Part shown: one piece after another, positions 7,401 to 13,564 of the stretch
Position numbering within the stretch: the stretch's first letter is position 1
How the letters are laid out: each line of letters opens with the position of its first letter
Source: DASPKW01 sp038244055
GTDB taxonomy: Bacteria > Planctomycetota > Phycisphaerae > Tepidisphaerales > Tepidisphaeraceae
Length of the DNA stretch: 17,117 nt
NCBI GenBank assembly: GCA_038244055.1
Contig: JBBRTW010000106.1
Coordinates: 1 to 17,117 of the forward strand
Reading direction: 5' to 3'
Made by a program: the position numbers and the translations under genes
Notes under the pieces: generated by a model
What the model saw: only the letters and a program-made list of their open reading frames with translations
Told to the model about the DNA's origin: nothing
Database searches by the model: none

Positions 7401-7503
7401 CCGCACGTTCGACCCGATCCACGCGTTGCTGAAAGAACGCCCCCGCGCGGATATGCCGGAGTTCAAGGAGATGTGCGAGCCGGCAATCGGACCGGGCCGA
7501 TAG
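4480..7503 (+). CDS. HzsA-related secreted multiheme protein with discoidin-like domain
   Basis: 1007 residues from ATG4480. A Sec signal (RRATIVLFMLQPGVMFAGRAVA) leads to a periplasmic or surface protein. Residues 40-178 are F5/8-type-C (discoidin)-like: NLAPKAKVSASSQHSEAYRP, GWFELRWDQPVEVAQIVYYA. The section from about 190 to 620 resembles the middle region and propeller of hydrazine synthase alpha: LLVKRKPLNISHVYVYHVEG, TolB/WD40-like DGTGLQQLTHG, GIGFISDRK, LIYTRWEYVD. The C-terminal part has three c-type heme sites, CVGCH (706-710), CISCH (757-761) and CVQCH (918-922). Anammox HzsA makes hydrazine from NO with partner subunits. I see no HzsB/C-like gene here, and such paralogues are common in non-anammox planctomycetes, so hydrazine synthesis is not implied. 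A redox or carbohydrate-linked role is inference. It faces the PPC gene tail to tail. Confidence 0.9.
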   Translation: MRDVRKMGLSSMIRRATIVLFMLQPGVMFAGRAVADEVPENLAPKAKVSASSQHSEAYRPEMAVSGLIPSEFQEDSGDWAVRGTDKGWFELRWDQPVEVAQIVYYARTASPLLECFKDYAVYLNDEKNPAVRGTLEHRRGAQMIAIPKQKVTKIRIEFLSAHPTSPNPGAAEIAVYSSPVTAAQLNVAQIPAGEKTPQALALRKDLIEGRLGFRDILLVKRKPLNISHVYVYHVEGYRPGGGLYVFRPDDKGGDLKCIFDAEKGMITTANLSYDGRQVIFAMRRGGHVASNPVAHIEDISRYTDEASNYHIFRINIDGTGLQQLTHGANNNLDPCWLPDGGIGFISDRKPAYAYCYVVTSPVLYRMNGDGSKQMRLSANYLMDFTPSVLNDGRLIYTRWEYVDRAACPIQSLWAINPDGTGLSGFYGNRVISPGTFMDAQPIPNTNSVIVTVTNHNGPCRGAIAAIDPAKGANAKESVRNLTPELDIYAHRIGGGPYGNGMLDTGIRGQYEKPFAIDENRFMVSKGGVIQIRDFDANAASLLAPKDGMGFYSPQPIRARPMPPVVAGKFRDNLPSDGSVTGGWATLFMQDVYNGLEPAVKRGDIKQIAVVQEVEKSTHTPQNNTRPDGQGMRNIAVFGFQFPLVSCGATYAPKKVWGYADVAADGSAGFKVPAEVPIYFLALDGEGRAVQRMRSFTHLMPGEVQGCVGCHADRNSVMSSAGGRPKVHGQPQDLRPPAWGVKGFSYAEVVQGVFDRNCISCHNERKQAGNVDLTGDMTDFFNVSYDVLCRTGTLGQDKWLLHGTPSGAEYDKLRGMSPWVEWIWTINGAETNILDIAPRRWGSPASKLTEIIRSGHPDKAGKPQVNVPDEDRRRVYLWMDLNIPYYGTSSSNHKTQLGSRRMLPENLDATLSEVASRRCVQCHQAGIPRKFYTRAMNPQNNNFLLAPLAKDAGGTQQCGKAIFPSADDPDYQKILRTFDPIHALLKERPRADMPEFKEMCEPAIGPGR

Positions 7504-7573
7504 ACCGATGGATAGTGAAGAGCCGCCAGACGGAAATGGCGCTTCTGGTCATCGCGCCGGCATTGATCCGGGT

Positions 7574-7594
7574 GACAGCCGGCGTGAGGCTGTC
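7574..7594. repeat. Inverted repeat GACAGCC-ggcgtga-GGCTGTC
   Basis: A 7-bp perfect stem with a 7-nt loop, extendable outward by one T·G and one G-C pair. It lies about 70 bp past the HzsA-related stop codon. It has no T-run. Confidence 0.6.
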
Positions 7595-7636
7595 GCTGAG
7601 ATTAACCTAAATGAGTGTGTGTGTGTGCGATCATGG

Positions 7637-7692
7637 GCTTGTGGTGCGGGCGTCACGCCTGCATCGGCAAACTGGACGGCCGCACTACAAGC
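7637..7692. terminator. Long-stem inverted repeat between convergent genes (possible bidirectional transcription end)
   Basis: GCTTGTGGTGCGG (7637-7649) pairs with CCGCACTACAAGC (7680-7692): 13 bp with a single G·T position. The start of the 30-nt interval holds a second short palindrome, GCGGGCGT-C-ACGCCTGC (7647-7663), which overlaps the 5' arm. The position between two converging genes suits a shared 3' end. No U-tract follows on either strand, so this is not a classical intrinsic terminator. It could equally be a dispersed REP-like palindrome. Confidence 0.4.
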
Positions 7693-7752
7693 GCTGAATC
7701 GCGCACGATGATTTAGCCCCTGGGCGGGCGGATCGGGTCCCCGGTCGTCGGA

Positions 7753-9939
7753 TCACCGCGCCGCGTCGCACTCGACGACTTTCTCGTGATAAAAGTCATC
7801 CGTGATCATCCCATCCTCAAACAGAAGCTTGAGCTGCCGCAGCCGGCTGGCCACCTGCTGTTTGGAGAACTTCTGCTTGTTCGATGGATCGACGGCCGCG
7901 GTGGTGGTCGCGGGCTTGGTCGTCGTCTGGGTGGCGGGCTGTGTCGCCGCCGGGGGATAGACGCGGGCCACGCGCTTGGGGGGCGGTTGATACGAAGGGT
8001 CGAACACCATCACCTTGAATTCCTCCGCGGGAACCAGGTGCCGCCACAGGAAGGCCTGCATGCGGTCCTCGGCCGGCACGGCGCAGTGAACGATGTTGCG
8101 ATCCCCCGCCGTCGCCCGACCTTCGACGCACAACGCCACCGGCTGTTTGGTATCCACCAGGTCGGTCTTCACCGCCAGCCGCGCCGTCGTTTGATTGGCG
8201 GCCATCACGACCGGCACCGCCGAGAACCCGGCCGGCGCATCCTTCAGCGCCAGCTTGATCGGCCCGGTGAACCCGTCCTTGCGAAGCGCCTGAATCGCAA
8301 TGCTTCCGGTAGCCTTGCTGCGCATGCTCATGCTGGAAGGCACGAGCCGCAGCGCGAAATCCGGTTGCGGCTGGCTGATCCGCAGGCGATAGGCGTACTC
8401 TTCGCCGCCATGCCGCGAGGCGTCGGCCAGATGGACGAAGTAATTCCCATCCGCCGGCAGGGTGACCATCACATAGGAATCCGCATCCTGCGTGTTGATC
8501 CCCGCTTCGAAGTCTTCGTGATCATCGTTGAACGCCAGCACTTTGCCCGATGAATCCGTGATCTTGAGCGTGGAATCCAGCGGCGAATCCAGACGCCGCG
8601 CGCTCACGTCCGCGACGATCGTCTGCCCCGCCTTGCCGGCGAACATGAAGACATCCCAGTCATCGGCCTTGTCGATCCGGCCATTGATAATGACGGGCAG
8701 CGTCACTTTCTGCGCGTGCGGCGCATCGTTGTTCGGTTCTTTATCCAAGGCCTCGGGCAGCGCATCGAGTTCGAAGCGCACCCGGTTGGAGATGATGCCA
8801 TCCTTGCTGGCGGCGACCGAATTGACTCCCGCCGCCGCATCCGCAGCCGGCATCATCGCCTTGGCGCCTTGGAGATTCCACCCCTTCATCTCGACTTTAG
8901 CGGCCGCGCCGGCCGGGCCGCCCAGCGGGAAAATGCTCGTCAAAAACGGAAGCTCACCGACGGAAATGCGGTAGACGAAATCCTCGCGGCCGCGATAAAT
9001 CGCATCGGTGATCGTCAGCACCATTTCCCCATCGTGCTGCACTTCATGCAAAATCACCGGATCGGGCTTGAAGCGATAATCGTCGTTGTACGCGACCTCT
9101 TTCCCATGCGCATCGTACAGCGCCATCACCGGCTGAAACCACCCGGGCACGGCATCGGCCACGAACGGATTCAACTGCCTGGCTTCCACCGACATCACCA
9201 GCTTCTGGCCCTTGCGGGCCTCGAAGCGATAGCTGTTCACCTCGCCCGAGGCGATCTGCCCGTTGAGCGTAGAGGGCAGCTTGATGCGCTGCTCCGCCTC
9301 ATCCGCCGGGCGCTTGCGCAAGGCGAGATTTTCCTTGCCCAGCACCTGAAACTCAGCGGTGACCATCGGCTTGCGCAGAACCTCAGGAAACTGCCCGACG
9401 TGAAAAGCCAGTGGATTGGAAACGCCCGTCGAGGTGGACAGGGTAATCTCCCGCCGGCCCGGCTCGGCATCCGAGGCGATCGTGATTTCGACAATGACCA
9501 AGCTGGAGATCGCGGAGCACGCCGGCCTCTGCACCGCCTCCGCGAGCCGGTTCTCGATCCTCGCCGCCAGCAGCCGCGTGGCCTCATCCACCACCGCGAC
9601 CGGCGCGACGACTTTCGCAGTGCTGCCCGGCTTGACCGGCGCGGGCGTCGCGGCCGCGATCGCCTTCTTCAGTATTCTAAGTTGCTCGCCGAGCAATGTC
9701 GTTTCCGTATTGCCCAGGCGCCGGCGATTCTCGATGATTTTCGCGGTGACGCCCGAGCCGGTCACGAACGCGCCGTTGACTTCGTCCGTGCCCTGGCCGC
9801 CCAGCCGGATCTGGAACGTGGTTCCCTGCTGGCCGCCGGCCGGGTAAACGAAGCCGATGTACGGCCGCTGCGCCAGCGCCGCCGGCGCGATCGCCATCAA
9901 ACCTGCCATTGCCAGCACAACCGATAAAACTCTGCGCAT
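7753..9939 (-). CDS. Exported PPC-domain protein with SHOCT-like C-terminus
   Basis: 728 residues from ATG9939, chosen because GGAG lies 6 nt upstream and the peptide starts directly with a Sec signal, MRRVLSVVLAMAGLMAIAPA, cleaved after ALA23. An in-frame GTG at 9975 would add 12 residues. Residues 25-70 look like a TIG/IPT-type sheet (YIGFVYPAGGQQGTTFQIRL). Residues 221-330 and 412-522 are two pre-peptidase C-terminal (PPC) beta-sandwich domains, the second with DDWDVFMFAGKAGQTIVADV and YAYRLRISQPQPDF. A TQPATQTTTKP linker (about 664-684) leads to residues 697-724, SRLRQLKLLFEDGMITDDFY, which resemble a SHOCT oligomerisation motif. No protease or other catalytic domain is visible. It is last of three close codirectional genes after the DUF1549/1553 and DUF1501 genes. 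Probably a surface binding or scaffold protein; function unknown. Confidence 0.88.
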   Translation of the reverse strand: MRRVLSVVLAMAGLMAIAPAALAQRPYIGFVYPAGGQQGTTFQIRLGGQGTDEVNGAFVTGSGVTAKIIENRRRLGNTETTLLGEQLRILKKAIAAATPAPVKPGSTAKVVAPVAVVDEATRLLAARIENRLAEAVQRPACSAISSLVIVEITIASDAEPGRREITLSTSTGVSNPLAFHVGQFPEVLRKPMVTAEFQVLGKENLALRKRPADEAEQRIKLPSTLNGQIASGEVNSYRFEARKGQKLVMSVEARQLNPFVADAVPGWFQPVMALYDAHGKEVAYNDDYRFKPDPVILHEVQHDGEMVLTITDAIYRGREDFVYRISVGELPFLTSIFPLGGPAGAAAKVEMKGWNLQGAKAMMPAADAAAGVNSVAASKDGIISNRVRFELDALPEALDKEPNNDAPHAQKVTLPVIINGRIDKADDWDVFMFAGKAGQTIVADVSARRLDSPLDSTLKITDSSGKVLAFNDDHEDFEAGINTQDADSYVMVTLPADGNYFVHLADASRHGGEEYAYRLRISQPQPDFALRLVPSSMSMRSKATGSIAIQALRKDGFTGPIKLALKDAPAGFSAVPVVMAANQTTARLAVKTDLVDTKQPVALCVEGRATAGDRNIVHCAVPAEDRMQAFLWRHLVPAEEFKVMVFDPSYQPPPKRVARVYPPAATQPATQTTTKPATTTAAVDPSNKQKFSKQQVASRLRQLKLLFEDGMITDDFYHEKVVECDAAR

Positions 9940-9945
9940 GAGCCG

Positions 9946-9949
9946 CTCC
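9946..9949 (-). promoter_or_regulatory. Shine-Dalgarno GGAG for the PPC-domain gene
   Basis: GGAG on the minus strand, 6 nt before ATG9939. It supports the shorter start over the in-frame GTG at 9975, which has no comparable site. Confidence 0.6.
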
Positions 9950-9990
9950 GTAATCCGTTCCACCGCTCTGGTCACATCGCCAACACGACG

Positions 9991-11412
9991 CTACATGATC
10001 TCCGTGAGGAGCCCGCCCGATTTCGCGTTCTCGGCAGCGCCGGGCAATACGTGGGCATCGACGCCCATCGGATGCGGCAGCTTGGCGCTGGCATCGATCC
10101 CGCCCAGTTGATAGATGCTGCCCAGCAGATCCACCGGATAAACCGGCCGATCCTTCACTTCCTCGGCCTTCGCATCGGACGACCCGACGATGTGCCCGCC
10201 CTTGAATCCGCCGCCGGCCACCAGCGACGTGAACACGTTGCCGTAGTGATTGCGGCCGCCATTCCACGGCGGCTGCCAGTCGACCTTGGGGCCTCTTCCG
10301 AACTCTCCGCAGCACCAGACCACGGTGGTCTCCAGCAGTCCATGATCCTTCAAATCCTGCAACAGCGCCGCCAGACCCTGATCCAGTTGCGGGCATTGCC
10401 GCCGCATCGTCGCGAAGTGATTGCTGTGCGTATCCCATCCGCCGGGGTAGTTGATGACGATATAAGGAACGCCCGCTTCCACCATGCGCCGGGCCGCCAG
10501 GCAGTCCTGCCCGAAGGTGTGCCGGCCGTACATATCGCGCAGTTCCGGCTTTTCCTTGGCCAGATCGAACACTTCGCGGCCCTGGCCGAGGATCAATTCG
10601 TAGGCCTGCTTCTTGGCCTCTTCGGATGCCACCACCTGCGGGTTGGCCTCCATCGCGTTGCCCATCGTGTTCAACTTGCCGAGCAGCGCGCGGCGGGTTT
10701 TCTGGCGGTCGTCGGTGATGCCGCGGGAGACCACGCCCTCCACCTCGAAGCGGGTCCCGTTCGGATCGCCGCCCGTGGCGAATGGCTTCAATCTCGGGCC
10801 GAGGAATCCTTCTTCAGAGAAGCGTCCCTGCGCCTGGGTCAAAACCACATACGGCGGAATCAGCCCCTTGTAGGTGGGGCTCTTGAACAGCGAGAAGACC
10901 GCCCCCACGCTCGGATACGAGAGCCGTTCCCCGGGCGCGTGCGCTGTCTGCATCAGGTAGGCGGCCGTCTCATGGCCGTTGTTCCGATGCGTCATGCTGC
11001 GGATCAGCGAGAACTTATCCGCCTGCTTGGCCAGCGCGGGGAAGAGTTCGCCCAACTGAATCCCATCCACGTTGGTCGGGATCGCCTTGGCGAATTCGCC
11101 CATGTATTCGTAGCCCGAGGCCGGCTTGGGGTCCCAGGTATCGTTGTGCGACATCCCGCCCCAGAGGAAAATCTGGATGACCGACTTGGCCTTGCCGGTT
11201 CCGGCCGACACCAAATTGGGCTTCACCACCTGCGGCGTCGGCGCGGGCGCCAGGCCGGGCGCGGCCAAGGACCGGCTGTTAGCCAGCAGCATCCCGGCCG
11301 TGCTGAAGAGGCCCACGCGCATCGCATCGCGCCGGGTCATCGGCAGGCTCAAGCTCATTCCCATCATGTTCGGGTCCGCCGGCAGTCGATTCGAATTGCG
11401 ATTCTGGCTCAT
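9991..11412 (-). CDS. DUF1501 protein (alkaline-phosphatase fold, Tat-like signal)
   Basis: 473 residues. The N-terminus carries TRRDAMRVGLFSTAGMLLA (Arg27-Arg28), a twin-arginine-type signal typical of DUF1501 proteins. Family hallmarks follow: SVIQIFLWGGMSHNDTWDPK, the HRNNGHETAAYL stretch, GGWDTHSNHF, then VVWCCGEFGRGPKVD and GGRNHYGNVFTSLVAGGGFK. These residues place it in the alkaline phosphatase/sulfatase superfamily with metal-binding Asp/His. The reaction is not known for DUF1501; sulfatase-like activity is often suggested. GAAGG lies 6 nt before ATG11412. It sits 27 bp after the DUF1549/1553 gene and 15-51 bp before the PPC gene, the usual planctomycete arrangement, so the three are probably co-transcribed and the products may act together outside the cytoplasm. 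Length is normal for the family. Confidence 0.93.
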   Translation of the reverse strand: MSQNRNSNRLPADPNMMGMSLSLPMTRRDAMRVGLFSTAGMLLANSRSLAAPGLAPAPTPQVVKPNLVSAGTGKAKSVIQIFLWGGMSHNDTWDPKPASGYEYMGEFAKAIPTNVDGIQLGELFPALAKQADKFSLIRSMTHRNNGHETAAYLMQTAHAPGERLSYPSVGAVFSLFKSPTYKGLIPPYVVLTQAQGRFSEEGFLGPRLKPFATGGDPNGTRFEVEGVVSRGITDDRQKTRRALLGKLNTMGNAMEANPQVVASEEAKKQAYELILGQGREVFDLAKEKPELRDMYGRHTFGQDCLAARRMVEAGVPYIVINYPGGWDTHSNHFATMRRQCPQLDQGLAALLQDLKDHGLLETTVVWCCGEFGRGPKVDWQPPWNGGRNHYGNVFTSLVAGGGFKGGHIVGSSDAKAEEVKDRPVYPVDLLGSIYQLGGIDASAKLPHPMGVDAHVLPGAAENAKSGGLLTEIM

Positions 11413-11418
11413 AATGTG

Positions 11419-11423
11419 CCTTC
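11419..11423 (-). promoter_or_regulatory. Shine-Dalgarno GAAGG for the DUF1501 gene
   Basis: GAAGG on the minus strand, 6 nt before ATG11412, inside the 27-bp gap after the DUF1549/1553 stop codon. Confidence 0.6.
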
Positions 11424-11439
11424 GATTGGTTGGAAGCCG

Positions 11440-13122
11440 TTAGTGCCGATACAGAAATTCCGTGCTGTTGATTAGCGCCCAGGTGATGTCCACCCAGTCT
11501 TCGTGACGCTTCGGTGGAACGCTTTTCCCCGGCTTGCCCGACGGGAGCGGTGGCCCATACTCTTCCGCGCTCTTAACCTCCTCGGCCGTCGGAAAGCGCG
11601 ACAGAATCGTCAGGTACAACTCCGTGATGATTTCACTGTGCTTTTTGCCCGGATCGAGCAGCGCCTTCATCTTGACGCCCAGGTCGATTTTTTTCTGAAT
11701 GTGGCTGGAATTCAGCAGGTGCAGCCACTGCGCCGGCACCACCTTGTTGATGCGCTCGTTCTCCATCCCCGTCGCCCGCGCCGAGCGTCCGAACAGCGCC
11801 AGGAACGGGCTGGTGATGCTGCCATCGGCGATCGCGATCGATGGCTTGTCCGATGGAATGTAGGTGAACGGCTCGGGAATCGCGCTGGTGTAGAGATCGG
11901 TAGCGCCGGTGATCTTGTTGATCCCGTCGATCAAGACCTCCGCATCCAGACGCCGCAGCGGGTAGGTCGCGAACTGCGCCTCGGCCTGCGGATTCTTGAA
12001 CCGCGGCATCGACGAGAACTGATACGCCTGCGAATTCAGGATCAGCCGATAGAGGTGCTTCAAATCGTACTTGGAGGCGATGAACTCTTTCTCAAGGTAC
12101 GCCATCAGCTCCGGATTGCTCGGCGGATTGCTCGCGCGGATGTCATCGGGTTCATGAACGATCCCCCGCCCCATCACCCACCACCACACGCGATTGACGA
12201 CGCTCCGCGTAAACCACGGATTCTTCGGCGTAATCAGCCAATCGGCGAACAGCTCGCGCGGATCGCGATTGAGCGGCAATTCCACTTTCGTTCCATCGGG
12301 AAAGATCGCGTTGCGCGGCGGCGCGTAGACGGGCAAAGTCGCCGCCCGAGTCGCCTGGGTCGCGGCGGGGACGACGGGCGTCGTCGGCACCGCGGCTTCC
12401 TTGGCAATCTCCGTATGGTTGTGCAGCGGATCCCAGAAAACGATCTCCTCTTTCCATTCCCGCGTCGGCTTGTAGCCGATCTGCATGAAGAAGACCGACA
12501 TGCCCGGCAGGTATTCCTTCGGCCAGGAATCGGTTCGCGCGCCCATGAAAGTCAGCGCCACCGTCGAGGCGATCCCATCCGGCGTGCGGTTCTGGATCGC
12601 GCGATAAAAATTCACCGGGCCAACCCGGAAATTGCTCCCGCTCGCCGTCAGCATCTCGCGAGCGAACTGATCGTAAGGCTTGTTCTCGGCGATCGAAGCC
12701 CGCACCCAGCGGTGATACGCCTGCGCCGCGTTGGGCCAGAGATTGACCGGAAATTCCGCCTTAATCCGCAGAACATCGCCCCACTTCATGGCCCAGTAAT
12801 CGGCGAATTCATCGCGCTGGAGCAGATTGTCGATCAGCGCCTTCCGCTTGTTCTTATCGGTGCTCTCGATGAACTCCCGAGCTTCCTGAGCTGTCGGAAG
12901 GGTGCCGATCACATCCAGATAAGCCCGGCGCACGAACACCGCATCCGAGCAAAGCACCGGCTGAATGCCCAGCGATGCCAGCTTCGCAAAAACGATCTGA
13001 TCCAACGGGCCCGCGGGACTCGGCTTGACAGCGCTCTCGAAGATATTCGGCGCTGTTTCGGCGATCGCGATCCCGCCCGTGGCCATCCAAAAGACGACCA
13101 CCGCTGTGAATGCGGTTTTCAT
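11440..13122 (-). CDS. DUF1549/DUF1553 protein without cytochrome domain
   Basis: 560 residues from ATG13122, where the protein begins with a Sec signal (MKTAFTAVVVFWMATGGIAI, then AE). In-frame ATGs at 13146 and 13182 are possible, and none has a Shine-Dalgarno sequence. About residues 36-240 are DUF1549: LDQIVFAKLASLGIQP, FVRRAYLDVIGTLPTAQEA, LLQRDEFADYWAMKWGDVLR. An Ala/Thr/Val/Pro linker (VPTTPVVPAATQATRAATLP) separates this from DUF1553 (about 285-545): NPWFTRSVVNRVWWWVMGRG, HEPDDIRASNPPSNPELMAY, YRLILNSQAYQ. Typical planctomycete members are longer (roughly 700-1100 residues) with an N-terminal PSCyt1 cytochrome domain and sometimes a concanavalin or PPC domain. Here no CXXCH is present. 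The biochemical role of the family is unknown. First of three close genes and downstream of a structured repeat block that separates it from the CBM9/NHL gene. Confidence 0.9.
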   Translation of the reverse strand: MKTAFTAVVVFWMATGGIAIAETAPNIFESAVKPSPAGPLDQIVFAKLASLGIQPVLCSDAVFVRRAYLDVIGTLPTAQEAREFIESTDKNKRKALIDNLLQRDEFADYWAMKWGDVLRIKAEFPVNLWPNAAQAYHRWVRASIAENKPYDQFAREMLTASGSNFRVGPVNFYRAIQNRTPDGIASTVALTFMGARTDSWPKEYLPGMSVFFMQIGYKPTREWKEEIVFWDPLHNHTEIAKEAAVPTTPVVPAATQATRAATLPVYAPPRNAIFPDGTKVELPLNRDPRELFADWLITPKNPWFTRSVVNRVWWWVMGRGIVHEPDDIRASNPPSNPELMAYLEKEFIASKYDLKHLYRLILNSQAYQFSSMPRFKNPQAEAQFATYPLRRLDAEVLIDGINKITGATDLYTSAIPEPFTYIPSDKPSIAIADGSITSPFLALFGRSARATGMENERINKVVPAQWLHLLNSSHIQKKIDLGVKMKALLDPGKKHSEIITELYLTILSRFPTAEEVKSAEEYGPPLPSGKPGKSVPPKRHEDWVDITWALINSTEFLYRH

Positions 13123-13220
13123 ACCCACTTTTACTGCCACGCCCATTTCATTGTTTGCGCCCAAACGCCCCCGCAATTCCATTGGGCATAAGCATTATGC
13201 GATTTTCACCGCCCTCATCC

Positions 13221-13559
13221 GTGACATGGGCGTCCCGCCCATGCGGAGTGCGCCCGCAGTCAACGCCCCTTCGATTCGCGCAGTTTTCAGCCCATCGCGG
13301 CGCCCGCACGGCCGGGACGGCCGTGTCACGATCGTGACATGGGCGTCCCGCCCATGCAAAGTGCGCCCGCAATCAACGCCCCTTCCATTCTCGCAGTGTT
13401 CAGCCCATCGCGTCGCCCGCACGGCCGGGACGGCCATGTCACGATAGTGACATGGGCGTCCCGCCCATGCAAAGTGCGCCCGCAGTCAATGCCCCTTCGA
13501 TTCGCGCAGTTTTCAGCCCATCGCGTCGCCCGCACGGCCGGGACGGCCGTGTCACGATT
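13221..13559. repeat. Three tandem 113-bp units, REPIN/MITE-like
   Basis: Three head-to-tail copies with 113-bp period: 109-bp bodies at 13221-13329, 13334-13442 and 13447-13555, separated by GATC, GATA and a final GATT. Each body begins GTGACATGGGCGTCCCG and ends with its near reverse complement (copy 2 ends CGGGACGGCCATGTCAC: 16 of 17 positions pair; copies 1 and 3 have one further T-to-C difference that leaves a G·T pair). The left end is itself a palindrome, ATGGGCG-TCC-CGCCCAT, and so is the right end, ACGGCC-GGGAC-GGCCGT. The bodies differ at only a few positions. Translations of this block (GRDGHVT, MGVPPM) are the kind of repeat noise often misannotated as small proteins in planctomycetes. 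It lies between two codirectional genes. Confidence 0.92.
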
Positions 13560-13564
13560 TGAGT

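Larger units (their letters stand above)
7504..7752. other. Convergent intergenic region
   Basis: These 249 bp between two convergent genes hold a 7-bp-stem hairpin (7574-7594), a (GT)6 run at 7615-7626 and a long-stem inverted repeat (7637-7692). An open frame of 67 codons at 7508-7711 runs through all of these structures, has no homology I recognise, and is unlikely to be a gene. Confidence 0.7.

Noticed and set aside
4480..7503. Anammox-type hydrazine metabolism
   Set aside because: Only an HzsA-like paralogue is present. No HzsB/C-like or hydrazine dehydrogenase gene is visible, and such paralogues occur in many non-anammox planctomycetes.
7508..7711. 67-codon plus-strand open frame after the HzsA-related gene
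   Set aside because: It runs through a GT repeat and two inverted repeats, has no recognisable domain, and ends between convergent genes. Best explained as chance in GC-rich DNA.
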